Positions 18,180 through 27,112 of a stretch of 64,000 nucleotides of DNA are shown here, in pieces. A model generated the notes under the pieces. The model did not search any database and was not told where the DNA came from. It saw nothing but the letters and a program-made list of their open reading frames with translations. Position 1 is the first letter of the stretch; each line of letters starts with the position of its first letter. A program made the translations under genes and the position numbers. Source of the stretch: Crocosphaera watsonii WH 8501 (GTDB lineage Bacteria > Cyanobacteriota > Cyanobacteriia > Cyanobacteriales > Microcystaceae). Where the stretch lies: positions 124,001 to 188,000 of the forward strand of contig NZ_AADV02000005.1 in assembly GCF_000167195.1 (NCBI RefSeq). The letters run 5' to 3'.

Positions 18180-19871
18180 AGGGTTTGCTGAAAAAGTTTC
18201 TCCAAAATTTATGCCACTTTTGACCAAGAATTTTCTGACAAATCAATAAGTTTTAGTACATAAAAATTGTTTAAAGTATAATCAAAATTAATGAAAGGCG
18301 GTTTGATGAGTTCCCCTGTTCTATTATTAGTAAATAAGGACAAAAAAAGCGACAAAAACTGCCTCAGAAGTTTAGAAAGATTGACAACTAAAAATGTAAT
18401 AGCAATAGATGTAATGGAGGTTTCAGGGAGTTTTGTCATCACGAGATTTAGGCTAAATCTTCGTTTAGCTTGTCCAAACTTTCCCTCAATAGCATTACGG
18501 AAGCATTCATCGGAGTGGGCTTGTTTCTTCTCTTCTTCACTGACATTTTTCGGAGGTCTTCCTAACTTCGGACCACTGATTCTTATCCCTCTTTCCTTAC
18601 ACCAATTTCTGTTTTCCCTAGTTCGATAAATTTTATCTACATGGACGGATTCGGGATAATAGCCAAACGTTTCTTTATACTTTTCTACTTGTTCTTTTAA
18701 ATGACAAGATTCATTGAAGTTTTCCCAACTTATTTTGTCTAGAAACACATAGTTATCTACACAGCTTACTGAGAGTTTAGCTCCAAACTCTATTGGTTTT
18801 CCTGCTTTTCCCCTCACTATTGGACGAATATGCGGTTGAGTTAAACTTACAATTCTTTGAGGAACACTCTGGGTCTTATTCTCCCACATTGACTGTTGTT
18901 GTTCATAAACTTTTTTGATAGTCTCTAGACAATTTTTCTGTCTTTTACTCAGATTTTCCAGAGAAAGCCCCAGCTTGAATTAAGTCTTCTATATTTCCTA
19001 AATTTTTCTTAAGGTATTTAACTGTTTCCCGATAGCTTTTCTTCTTTCTTGATAAGATACTTTTCGTTTTTAGCTATTTTAAGTATTCCTTTTTAGCAAT
19101 TTTTCTAGAAGTTCTCGGCTTTTTTCTCAATTTTACTCTTAATGGTTTATAAAGATTATCTATTATTCTTTCTGTCTCAATTCTGGCTTGATTTAATATG
19201 CCTAAATCCGTTGGGTATTTGATGTCTGCTGGCGCACAAGTCGCATCTAAAATTAGTTTACCTTTATTTTTTATTTTTTCTCCTTTTTCTTGGAGACAAT
19301 CCTTTTTTTTTACTTCTTTATCACTCTTGTCTATTTCTCTTTTTACTATTTTTTTATTGAGTTTTGTTTATCAATTCTCTATCAATTCTTTTCCTAAAAT
19401 GAACTAGCATTGAAGATTCCAGTGGTGGCTCTTGTTGATAACAATTTAAACCTATAAAGTATTGTAGATAGGGATTTTCTCTAATCTGTTCTATAGTTTC
19501 TCTATCACTTGTTCCTAATTTTTCCTTAATAATTAATGTCCCTAATGCCATTCTAAATAGTTTGGCTGGCGCACCTTTTTCTGCTGAAAAAAGTTTAGCA
19601 TATTCTTCCTCAAAATCATCCCAAGGTATCAACTCTGCCATGATTACCCAACGATTATTGGGGGACAATTTGCCCTCGAAAGGTAATTCAAATTTTTCTG
19701 GGGGCGGTAAAGGTTGCTCCTCTTTTCGATACATTTGTTCTTGAGCAACAACTGGGAGGTGTTTCTACCAATTATAGCGGTTTGTAGCCGACAAAGCTGA
19801 TCTTTTTTGCGATCGCGAATATGGGTGTAACCTTTTAAAGAATAGGGTTTTGCTTTTATTCAGCAAACCCT
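18180..19871 (-). mobile_element. IS5/IS1182-like insertion sequence, copy 2 (dead)
   Basis: A 1692-bp copy in reverse orientation. Its ends read AGGGTTTGCTGAA and it is flanked by AATT at 18176-18179 and 19872-19875. It sits at the 3' end of the efflux adaptor gene. Confidence 0.9.
18209..19734 (-). pseudogene. IS5/IS1182-like transposase with several frameshifts
   Basis: The N-terminal 120 residues are intact from ATG 19734. An extra base near 19368 then shifts the frame at LINKTQ. Compared with the intact copies I see further one-base changes: a lost G and A around 19068-19080, a lost A near 19020, and an extra base near 18965. The C-terminal 226 residues (from 18889) are in one frame again, including the FLDKISW and AIEGKFGQ segments. 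It cannot make a full transposase, but its ends may still be mobilised by other copies. Confidence 0.88.
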
Positions 19872-20728
19872 AATTTAACAATTGATTCTCCTATAGAAAC
19901 AACCGTCCCTTCATCAATCAACTGTTGCGCAATAGTTCCAGAGTAGGGTGACTTGAGGTTACTTTTAGTTATATCTAAATTTATCTGTTCAATCTTAGCG
20001 TCCATCTGCTTAATAACCGCTTTTTGTTTATCTATCTGTTCTATTCTCGTTCCTGCTAACAATGCATCCAGAAGACTTTGTGCCTCAGCTAACTGTGCAG
20101 CTAAGACATTACTATTGAAAGACACCTCATCGAGTTGTTCGAGGGAAATGGCACCTTCTTGATAAAGATATTCTCGTCTTTCTCGTTTTGCTACTTCTAA
20201 ACTTAATCTTTCTTGTAACTGCTGCACCTTAGCTCTGGCTGCATCAATTCTCTCTTTTCTTTCCCCTGCCGTTAATTCAGCCAAAACTGCTAATTGTTGA
20301 GATTGTTGCGCCTCTAGGTCCAATTTTTGGGTTTCTAGGTCAGAAGTATCCAGTTTCGCAATAATTTGTCCCTTTGTAACCCGATCTCCTTCCTCTATAT
20401 ATACTTGAACCACTTTCCCCCCTCTTTCAAACCCCAAGGAACTTTCTCTCATAGTTGCTGTTTCCCCTATATAGGTTCTTTGAGTTGAATAGCGAGAAAT
20501 GGGGGTAATTTTCAGTGTTTTTACTCTTAGAACATTAGGAGAAGTTGCATAGGGCGTTTTAACTTGAGTTTCTTCTTGGGGACGATACTGACTTCCCACC
20601 ATAAACCCAACTAAAATTAACCCCCCACCCATGATTGTTGTGAGAAGAACATTCCTAAAATTCATTTTTTTAGCAGTAATAAAGAACAAATTAGCGGAAA
20701 AATCGGATTCATGCCATACTTTACTCAT
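19856..20728 (-). CDS. Truncated HlyD/RND-type efflux membrane-fusion protein
   Basis: It has an N-terminal membrane anchor (LLTTIMGGGLILVGFMVG), the first half of a lipoyl/barrel-sandwich domain (GKVVQVYIEEGDRVTKGQIIAKLD), a long coiled-coil hairpin (about 120-235) and the second lipoyl half (SPYSGTIAQQLIDEGTVVSIGESIVKL). The beta-barrel and membrane-proximal domains that normally follow are missing. The last residues GFAE and the stop come from the IS inverted repeat. Deleting the IS gives only about 10 more codons into a heptad repeat, so the truncation predates the IS. An alternative start is the ATG at 20665 (MNFRNVLL). The gene is divergent from a broken PadR regulator, a usual efflux control pair. 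Confidence 0.75.
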   Translation of the reverse strand: MSKVWHESDFSANLFFITAKKMNFRNVLLTTIMGGGLILVGFMVGSQYRPQEETQVKTPYATSPNVLRVKTLKITPISRYSTQRTYIGETATMRESSLGFERGGKVVQVYIEEGDRVTKGQIIAKLDTSDLETQKLDLEAQQSQQLAVLAELTAGERKERIDAARAKVQQLQERLSLEVAKRERREYLYQEGAISLEQLDEVSFNSNVLAAQLAEAQSLLDALLAGTRIEQIDKQKAVIKQMDAKIEQINLDITKSNLKSPYSGTIAQQLIDEGTVVSIGESIVKLGFAE

Positions 20729-20735
20729 GATATTG

Positions 20736-20752
20736 AACCTATATGTTAGGTT
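20736..20752. promoter_or_regulatory. Candidate PadR operator
   Basis: AACCTA (20736-20741) and TAGGTT (20747-20752) form a perfect 6-5-6 inverted repeat just upstream of the adaptor ATG, in the gap shared with padR. A second small inverted repeat, TCAACTTGTTGA, lies at about 20780-20791. The operator role is inference from position. Confidence 0.4.
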
Positions 20753-20882
20753 TCATACTATAGTGACTAGGCTGATATTCAACTTGTTGAGTATGTCAAG
20801 GAGAATTTTTTGTAAACCTTGTTATTGAAGGAATAAAGGGAATAATCTCATTAAATTTATTATAAAACCTAAAAAAAAAGCA

Positions 20883-21424
20883 ATGGCGTTAACTCACACG
20901 ATTTTAGTTACTTTAGCAACCGAATCTCATACAGGGTATGAAATTTGGAAGACATTTGAAGAGACATTGAATAGTTTTTGGAAAGCGAGTCAACAACAAA
21001 TTTATAGAGAATTAGGAAAAATGGAAAAAAAAGATTGCTTAATTCAGAAATTATTCTTCAAAAAGGTCGTCCTAATAAAAAACTTTATTCAATTACAGAA
21101 GAAGGAAAAATGGAGTTACAAGAGTGGATGAATCAGAAGTCTGAACCAGCAGTTATGCGAGAAGATTTATTAGTTAAAGTTTGTGTAGGAGGTTTAGTTA
21201 ATCCAGATATTATTATTCAAGAATTAACCCATCGTCGTCAAGTTCATAAAGAAAATTTAACCCGTTATCAACAAAAAGAAAAAGATTATTAAAAAAAAAT
21301 TGATAGTTTAACTCCATCAGATTATTGTCTTTATTTAACCCTTAAACGAGGTATTGGTTTTGAAAATCAATGGATTGAATGGTGTGATGAAGCTTTAGAA
21401 TATTTTAATGGTTCAAAACCATAG
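20883..21424 (+). pseudogene. PadR-family transcriptional regulator, frameshift plus nonsense
   Basis: The N-terminal winged helix starts in frame at ATG 20883 (THTILVTLATESHTGYEIWK, then QQIYRELGKMEKK). One base is lost near 21030 and the family sequence continues in another frame (LLNSEIILQKGRPNKKLYSI, TEEGKMELQEWM). An in-frame TAA at 21290-21292 interrupts again, after which IDSLTPSDYCLYLTLKRG runs on in that same frame to TAG 21422-21424. PadR regulators repress efflux or phenolic-acid genes and often act on the neighbouring divergent gene. The 3' end overlaps the convergent bioD stop by about 12 bp. Confidence 0.8.
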
Positions 21425-22069
21425 TAAATTACTAGCAACATGAGCTAATTTAGAGATATCTTCGATGTTTTCTAAATAAGGTATCATGCCCAAAATAGGA
21501 ATTTTGGTGAGAGATTCAAGGAGAGAAATAGGAGTAAAATCAACAATTTCTTGCTCAGATATGGGTTGAGAACAACTTAAAATAATCCCTTTTAAATTAA
21601 CATTATGTTGACGGGCCAAAGCCACATTAGCAACGGTTTGAGCGATGGCCCCCAACTTAACAGGAACCACCAAAACCGTCTCTAAACCCCAGTTTCCTGC
21701 AAGCTCAGCCACGGTTAACTCCCAAGTTACGGGGGACCCTAACCCTCCTAGTCCCTCGGCTAAAACAAGCTTTTTACGCTGCTGTAAGTCCTTTAACCCT
21801 TGCTCTACCAGATCCAAAGGAATAGGGCGGTTTTCCCTCTGTGCAGCCACGGGAGGGGCCACAGGAGTATCATAGTGTAGAGGGTTGACTATCTCTAGAT
21901 CTGGGAATAATCTTTGATAGTGTTCGCGATCGCCGATCCCAGTTTGTATCAATTTAATCAACCCCAACGACTCTGTAGGGTGATGGGTTTGCCAATAAGC
22001 AGCTATTGCGGAGGTAACAACAGTTTTACCCACTTCCGTATCGGTACCAACGATAAATAAGGTGGTCAT
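21413..22069 (-). CDS. bioD: ATP-dependent dethiobiotin synthetase
   Basis: BioD closes the ureido ring of 7,8-diaminopelargonic acid with CO2 and ATP, the penultimate step of biotin synthesis. It shows the P-loop GTDTEVGKTVVTSAI at residue 8, a substrate segment LIKLIQTGIGD, and LVLAEGLGGLGSPV with the conserved EGxGG motif. Its 218 residues are normal. No other bio genes are in view. Confidence 0.92.
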   Translation of the reverse strand: MTTLFIVGTDTEVGKTVVTSAIAAYWQTHHPTESLGLIKLIQTGIGDREHYQRLFPDLEIVNPLHYDTPVAPPVAAQRENRPIPLDLVEQGLKDLQQRKKLVLAEGLGGLGSPVTWELTVAELAGNWGLETVLVVPVKLGAIAQTVANVALARQHNVNLKGIILSCSQPISEQEIVDFTPISLLESLTKIPILGMIPYLENIEDISKLAHVASNLLWF

Positions 22070-22077
22070 TTTAGCAA

Positions 22078-22110
22078 TTAATAATTAACAATTAACAATT
22101 AACAATTAAT
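22078..22110. repeat. Heptad tandem repeat (AATTAAC)n
   Basis: About four AATTAAC units lie between bioD and the SDR-CIA30 gene and run up to the stop region of the latter. The stop codon (TTA on the plus strand at 22106) borders the repeat, so the repeat may have set the present C-terminus. Confidence 0.7.
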
Positions 22111-23575
22111 CTGTTTTTAAGGCTGCGATCGCTTCTTTTATTTGTCCCTGGTAGGGTTTTTCTTGTTCACAAACTTCAAAGGTTTTTTGACAAGCTGAAG
22201 GATATTGTAGGAGTTGCAGACAAAGATCGGCGATCGCATCTCGACTAACCTGGCCTTTTAAATTATCTCCTTGCTTAAAAAATAGGGCTTTATCCCCAGG
22301 TTTCTCAGTTAAAGCGCAAGGACGAATAATCGTATAATTTAACCCACTCTGACGTAATACGTCTTCTCCTTTTAATTTCCAGGTGAGAATACCCCCTAGT
22401 TGCTCGTTCATTTTTACGGCCGGGGGTTGATCTTCTAAATTTATATCAGATCTACCGGGACGGGTAACACCAGCAGAACTAATTAAAATAAATTGTGGGG
22501 TGTTAACTTTCCTTCCGTAAGCTTTAATATTGTTAACGTCTAAGCGAAATAAACCAGGAGAAAATTTCGGGTTTAAACTACCATCGTACTCGAATTTTGT
22601 TTGCATCAACTGCATGGAATAGATACAACTGGGATCAAACTTGCCCATTTCTGGTACGGTTTTGGCACGGAATACTGGTATTAACTCAGCAAAAGGAATG
22701 CGTACCGTTGTCGAGATGTTAGAAAAGGTATCAAAGGAGTAACTATAACCCACACCATCCCATTTATTTTCGCAACGAATAATAAATTTATAGCGTTTGC
22801 CATCCCCTTCCACTCTTAATTCTATGCCTTCATACTCAGACAGATCCACCGGAGGGGTTAAATTTTTGGTTCTCACTGAGGCAAACCCCCCATTATTAGC
22901 GATGGAGACGTTTCCAGAAAACACTGCTTTATTTTGTTCTAAACGCATATTACTTTCACTAACCCCTCCCATTACCACATCATCCACTGCACCCCAAGTG
23001 TCTTTTGTTGCTTCTGTGGGGTGGCTAAAATCAAATAATAATTTAGTGTCGGATCTCACATATTTCTTCATCACCTCGGTTAAATTTTTCATCCCTAAAT
23101 ATTCCACTGTTTCGGGAGTATCCACAACTTGCGGCATATAAAACTTAGTTCCCTGGTAATATTTATCTCGGTTGGGGGTATCTCCTTCCACCGGTTGCAC
23201 ACGGGTTCCCACACAAGAGATAACCGCAGAAACATTTTCTAGTAGTTTGGGGGTTAAGGTTTCGGGACGGGTAACATCTCCTTGAATCAGTTCAACTTTC
23301 TCATCAAAAAGGGGTTTCGCTGCTTCTATATCCCGTACTAAAGCACGAACATAATAATTTTGTTCTAATAAACGACGAACCACACGCTTACCCACGCCTC
23401 CTGTGGCTCCGGTAACTAAGATCATACTCATAGTGTCATTATTTAGGTTAACTGAAGGGCGATCGCTTGGCTGAAATAGTTTTTGCAGATCACTAACAAA
23501 CGGAATCAACTCAAAATAGTTTAAGGTGTTTAGAAAACGTCCTAAGTCCCATGATTTACGTTCTTTCTCACTCAT
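22106..23575 (-). CDS. SDR/NmrA-like protein with an inserted CIA30 domain
   Basis: A 489-residue fusion. A 50-residue lead precedes a Rossmann start MILVTGATGGVGKRVVRRLL (near 50) with VELIQGDVTRPETL and AVISCVGTRVQP. A CIA30 (complex I intermediate-associated 30 kDa) beta-sandwich is inserted at about 190-350 (FDFSHPTEATKDTWGAVDDVVMGG begins it; the first 18 residues are the clearest part). The SDR half resumes with FILISSAGVTRPGR and YTIIRPCALTE. Plant HCF173, needed for psbA translation, has this same SDR-CIA30 layout, so a photosystem role is possible but unproven. It is cytoplasmic, without a signal peptide. Confidence 0.82.
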   Translation of the reverse strand: MSEKERKSWDLGRFLNTLNYFELIPFVSDLQKLFQPSDRPSVNLNNDTMSMILVTGATGGVGKRVVRRLLEQNYYVRALVRDIEAAKPLFDEKVELIQGDVTRPETLTPKLLENVSAVISCVGTRVQPVEGDTPNRDKYYQGTKFYMPQVVDTPETVEYLGMKNLTEVMKKYVRSDTKLLFDFSHPTEATKDTWGAVDDVVMGGVSESNMRLEQNKAVFSGNVSIANNGGFASVRTKNLTPPVDLSEYEGIELRVEGDGKRYKFIIRCENKWDGVGYSYSFDTFSNISTTVRIPFAELIPVFRAKTVPEMGKFDPSCIYSMQLMQTKFEYDGSLNPKFSPGLFRLDVNNIKAYGRKVNTPQFILISSAGVTRPGRSDINLEDQPPAVKMNEQLGGILTWKLKGEDVLRQSGLNYTIIRPCALTEKPGDKALFFKQGDNLKGQVSRDAIADLCLQLLQYPSACQKTFEVCEQEKPYQGQIKEAIAALKTD

Positions 23576-24049
23576 AATCTGCTTTTAATCTTAGATAATT
23601 AATTATTTCTTAATTATTAATTAATCATAGCAACAACAGCAACCAGGTTGCTAGTCCCTTAGAGTTTTCCACGCCTTCCTTGAGATTCCCTAGAGTCGCA
23701 CTGAATTATCAATTTCAGTTACCTTGCTCCCTTGGTTCTACTTGAGGAAATTTAAGCCTCTAGCTTGGTTGCTGTTATTGAGAGTTAACGAGACAGACAT
23801 GAACTTATACAGTAACTGCTCACCGCAACAAAAAAGTCTTATTGAAAAGCACTACAAACAACATCAGTTGAGTCGACAAAAATATAAGCCCTGTGATTTA
23901 GCGTAAAATTTAAGCTAATTTATTACGGCTATTTTAATGACTAACATTCCCAGAATCAAGTCTTTTTAAAACCTCAAATAAAAACAACAATATGAGAAAA
24001 AAAAGAATAGTAAAATAGTTTTTTGTTAGCGGAGATTATCCGCTAACCC
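23576..24049. other. Intergenic region with scrambled remnants
   Basis: No reliable gene. A 60-codon frame at 23724-23906 has poor coding character. GTAACTGCTCACCGCAA (23812-23828) recurs inverted at 25666-25682 with one mismatch, on the other side of IS66. The last 150 bp form a MITE-like unit (listed separately). Confidence 0.5.
23898..24045. mobile_element. Possible MITE sharing termini with the IS4/IS701-like element
   Basis: The left end TTTAGCGTAAAATTTAAGCTAA and right end GTTAGCGGAGATTATCCGCTAAC (about 24025-24047) resemble the ends of the element at 49367-50955, each containing TTAGCG...CGCTAA. The interior of about 105 bp is noncoding. Only the first 20 bases of each end are meaningful here. 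This is inference from end similarity. Confidence 0.45.
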
Positions 24050-25640
24050 TGTGTGTTTTTGTGCAGAGAGATAGGGGGATCAAGAAAAATCTATCCCCCA
24101 TCGGCTCCGGAGCCTTTTACATCTCTAATCCTGGGGGACTCCGACCAGCTAATGAAAATAATTCGCATAATTGGACAATGGCATTTTGCCCCTGTAATCT
24201 CATGGTCTCTAAAAAACTGAACATTTGGGTGACTAACTCTGCACCCCAGTCGCTTCTTGCTCCCCCACTTACTTTGCGGTGAATGACAATGGGACGTAAA
24301 GCTCTCTCAGCATCATTATTATCTGGTTTGACTTCAGGATAAGTTAGAAAGGTGAACCACTCTTCCCAATGACGTTTGAGACGGTTAATCAATCTTTGTG
24401 CATCATAAGGCCATCCTTTTTTGGGAGTTGCTTTAAAAATCTTTTGCAGTGAGTTCTTGACTTCTGTTCTTTTGGAGCCTAAGTCTTCAAGGGTTAAATT
24501 TCGACCATGATAATGACGATAATGGATACGGGCGGTTGCTAAAACTTGCTGTACATCGGCAGCAAATTCTCGATTCGCTTGAAAACGACTGGTTTTAAGG
24601 GACTCTAACTCTCGTTCTAAATGTGCCAGACATTTCTGTTTGGCCATCGCACTTTGTCTAAAGTAGGCACTATAGCAGTCACTGGTGAGGATGCCCTTAA
24701 AATCTGCTCCTAACAATTTCTCGACTTCTGCGGAGCTTCTAGTGGGAGCCAACATCAACACACAGACCTCATTTGATGTGGCTACCCAAACCCAATACTT
24801 GATGCCATCGATGCAATAACTGGTTTCGTCAACACATCGGATTCCTGGCTGCTGGATGTACTTTAACCACTGTTGGGTCAAGGGTTCTAAACTTTCTTGA
24901 AACCATTTGTGCATTTTGGCAAGGCTCCCTTGAGAAATGGGAATGCCAAAGACATACTCTATAAAATGTTCCTGTTTACGCCATGTAAGATTACCCCCAT
25001 AGCCAAGCCAGCCCACGATGCTACTTAATCGCGCCCCATAACTGAATCCTTCTTTAACTCCCAATGGAACAGGACTGTAATCTGACCATCCACAACTAGG
25101 ACATTTATAGAATCCGCGACGATATTCCCTGATTTCTATGGGTTGGTCTACTACTTCAGCCACTTGCTGGACTTTTTCGGGAACTACTTCATCTCGTTCC
25201 ACTGAACCCCCACAAACAGGACAGTTTTCTAGTTCTAAAGGGACTATCTTATCGGGCTGACCAAAACCATTACGGGTCTTCCCTAGGTGGTCATATTTTG
25301 GTCCGCGTTTAAATCCTTTTTTGCGTTTCTTTTTGTCAGAAGGCTTTTTTAGTGGGTCTGATGATGGGGGGACTGAACTGTTTTTTGAGTTACGGTTTTT
25401 TAGCTTATCTCTCTCTTCTTTCAATTTTTCAATTTCTTGCTGTTGTGTAGAGATTTGTTGTTGTTGCTGGTCAATCAGTCTTTGTTGAAGAGATAACTGT
25501 TGTTGTGCCTTGACTAGCCACTCAATCATGAAGACATTGTTCGCCAACTGTTCATCGGCGATAGCTCTAACTAGCTTTGAATCAATGGTAGCATTTGTGG
25601 TCATAACCCCCACTATACATAAAAATCCCCGATTTTACCT
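24050..25640 (-). mobile_element. IS66-family element (single-ORF, ISBst12-like)
   Basis: The span is estimated from weakly matching ends: TGTTTTTGTGCAGAG...ATAGGGGG on the left and the complement of CCCCCACTATACATAAAAATC on the right. I cannot fix the exact termini or an 8-bp target duplication. It carries only the transposase, without the accessory tnpA/tnpB genes of classic IS66. Confidence 0.6.
24117..25604 (-). CDS. IS66-family transposase
   Basis: About 495 residues from ATG 25604 (a GTG three codons upstream is also open). Features in order are a Gln-rich leucine-zipper-like coiled coil (about 35-80), the SSVPPSSDPLKKPSDKKKRK linker, and a zinc-finger region (CPVCGG and CPSCGWSDY). 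The DDE core follows with Asp in CVDETSYCIDG, Asp in TSDCYSAYF and Glu in NNDAERALRPIVIHRK, the IS66 signature. The frame is open, so the protein may be active. Confidence 0.92.
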   Translation of the reverse strand: MTTNATIDSKLVRAIADEQLANNVFMIEWLVKAQQQLSLQQRLIDQQQQQISTQQQEIEKLKEERDKLKNRNSKNSSVPPSSDPLKKPSDKKKRKKGFKRGPKYDHLGKTRNGFGQPDKIVPLELENCPVCGGSVERDEVVPEKVQQVAEVVDQPIEIREYRRGFYKCPSCGWSDYSPVPLGVKEGFSYGARLSSIVGWLGYGGNLTWRKQEHFIEYVFGIPISQGSLAKMHKWFQESLEPLTQQWLKYIQQPGIRCVDETSYCIDGIKYWVWVATSNEVCVLMLAPTRSSAEVEKLLGADFKGILTSDCYSAYFRQSAMAKQKCLAHLERELESLKTSRFQANREFAADVQQVLATARIHYRHYHGRNLTLEDLGSKRTEVKNSLQKIFKATPKKGWPYDAQRLINRLKRHWEEWFTFLTYPEVKPDNNDAERALRPIVIHRKVSGGARSDWGAELVTQMFSFLETMRLQGQNAIVQLCELFSLAGRSPPGLEM

Positions 25641-25642
25641 TT

Positions 25643-25765
25643 ATGTTGTCAAGACAGATTCTTTATTGCGGTGAGCAATTACAAAATGACTACCTCTACG
25701 ATTGGTTAGAAAATGGCTATGAATGGAAAGACGATGTGTTAACAGTACCTATGACAAAGGACTAA
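25643..25765 (+). CDS. 40-codon ORF between IS66 and an intron remnant
   Basis: ATG 25643 to TAA 25763-25765 reads as an acidic peptide containing QNDYLYDWLENGYEW. It ends 7 bp before intron domain V. It may be the tail of a former intron-encoded or interrupted gene. I do not recognise it and coding status is uncertain. Confidence 0.3.
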   Translation: MLSRQILYCGEQLQNDYLYDWLENGYEWKDDVLTVPMTKD

Positions 25766-25772
25766 TTGCCGA

Positions 25773-25848
25773 GAGCCGTGTGAGGTGAAAGTCTCATGCA
25801 CGGTTCGGAATGGGAGTCGTGGTAGGTGACTACCACTTCGACCCCTAA
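25773..25848 (+). ncRNA. Group II intron 3' remnant (domains V and VI)
   Basis: GAGCCGTGTGAG (25773-25784) pairs with CTCATGCACGGTTC around GGTGAAAGT, the hallmark 34-nt domain V with GAAA-type loop. Next is a domain VI-like stem GTGGTA/TACCAC, then CGACCCC and the probable intron end. I find no maturase and no 5' intron start nearby, so this is a fragment. Domain V is among the most conserved group II features, so confidence in its identity is high. Confidence 0.85.
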
Positions 25849-25921
25849 TCAAGATTGCTGCTCCCAAAAACCTACTTAATATTATCTAAGGGGTTGGTTG
25901 CTGTTAACCCCTACAAGATAA

Positions 25922-27112
25922 CTACTTAACTATTTGAACCGGCATAACTAAATAAGTCATTTGCAAACCTCCCAAGGGATTCAAAATAACCGGTTGATTG
26001 CCTTCGTTTAGCTGTATTTTAATGTCTTTGGTGGCTAAAGCCTTCAAACCATCCATTAAATACTTAACATTAAAAGCAATTTCTCCACTATTTCCTGTTA
26101 CCTCTGCCGGCATCGACTCTTTAGCACTCCCTAAGTCTTGGGTATCCACGGATAAAGAAACCTGCCCATCCTCATTACTAAAAGTACACTTAACCAAATT
26201 ATTTTTCTGATCCGCTAAAACCGCTACCCTTTCTAAACTACTCAATAAGCGTTTTCTTTCTAAACAAATGCTGCGACTAAACTGTTGAGGAATGAGCATT
26301 TGATAATTAGGATAAGCCCCATCCAACTTACGCACCGTTAACCGTTGATAACCCAATTGAAAGACAACTTGAGCCTCATCCACCTGCAAGGCGATGGTAT
26401 CAGATTCGCTGCGACTACCGAGCATCCGTTCTAACTCCCGTAACGCCCGTGCCGGAATCGTTACCGCAAACCCTTCTAAATTAGGCATTTCAGGGCTTTC
26501 CCCCTGCTCATTCCCCTCATCATCGGTTTCTGGGGACAAAGTTGTTTCTACCACAGATAAACGATGGCCATCAGTGGCCGCAAACTCTAGACTATCAGGA
26601 GTCCCCGTTAAATGTACCCCCGTTAAGATTTGTTTGGTTTCGTCGCTACTAGCAGCAAATAAAGCCCCTTTTAAACCTTCCGTTAACATGACAATGGGTA
26701 ATTGCACCAACTCCCCCTCTTCCACCGTTGGGAGTGGGGGAAACTCCTCTGCATTCATGGCCCTTACTTGAAACTGCCCCGACGCTGATTTTAAAACCAC
26801 AATTTGACTATCATCATCATCATCTTCTTCTTCTTCAGCCATGAGGGTGATTTCTCCTTCCGGGAGTCGTGATACAATTTCATTGAGAAGTTTAGCCCGG
26901 AGGGTAATTTTTCCATCTTCGCTAACATCGGCACTAAAACTGGTTTCCAGACCTAAACTAAGGTCGAATGCAGTTAAGCTGACTCGGTTTTTTTGACTAT
27001 CAGCTACTACTAACACATTGGCTAAGATAGGATGAGTGGGACGAGAGGCAACAGCCCGACTGACTAAAGATAAATTGCTATTGAGATCACTTTGACTGCA
27101 AAGGAATTTCAT
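25922..27112 (-). CDS. dnaN: DNA polymerase III beta sliding clamp
   Basis: DnaN is the ring-shaped processivity clamp. The start MKFLCSQSDLNSNLSLVSRA, the VSRLPEGEITL segment, the FAATDGHRLSVVET motif and the C-terminal MTYLVMPVQIVK match the three-domain clamp. The length of 396 is slightly long owing to an acidic loop (EEEEDDDDDSQ) near residue 100, common in cyanobacterial clamps. It is divergent from the SulP gene across a 414-bp AT-rich gap with DnaA boxes. Confidence 0.95.
   Translation of the reverse strand: MKFLCSQSDLNSNLSLVSRAVASRPTHPILANVLVVADSQKNRVSLTAFDLSLGLETSFSADVSEDGKITLRAKLLNEIVSRLPEGEITLMAEEEEDDDDDSQIVVLKSASGQFQVRAMNAEEFPPLPTVEEGELVQLPIVMLTEGLKGALFAASSDETKQILTGVHLTGTPDSLEFAATDGHRLSVVETTLSPETDDEGNEQGESPEMPNLEGFAVTIPARALRELERMLGSRSESDTIALQVDEAQVVFQLGYQRLTVRKLDGAYPNYQMLIPQQFSRSICLERKRLLSSLERVAVLADQKNNLVKCTFSNEDGQVSLSVDTQDLGSAKESMPAEVTGNSGEIAFNVKYLMDGLKALATKDIKIQLNEGNQPVILNPLGGLQMTYLVMPVQIVK

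Noticed and set aside
18291-18629. 112-residue frame antisense to IS copy 2 (also in each other copy)
   Set aside because: It recurs only as the mirror of the transposase gene and has no independent start signals or motifs.
23724-23906. 60-residue frame before the MITE
   Set aside because: Poor coding character and no recognisable motif; it crosses the inverted repeat.
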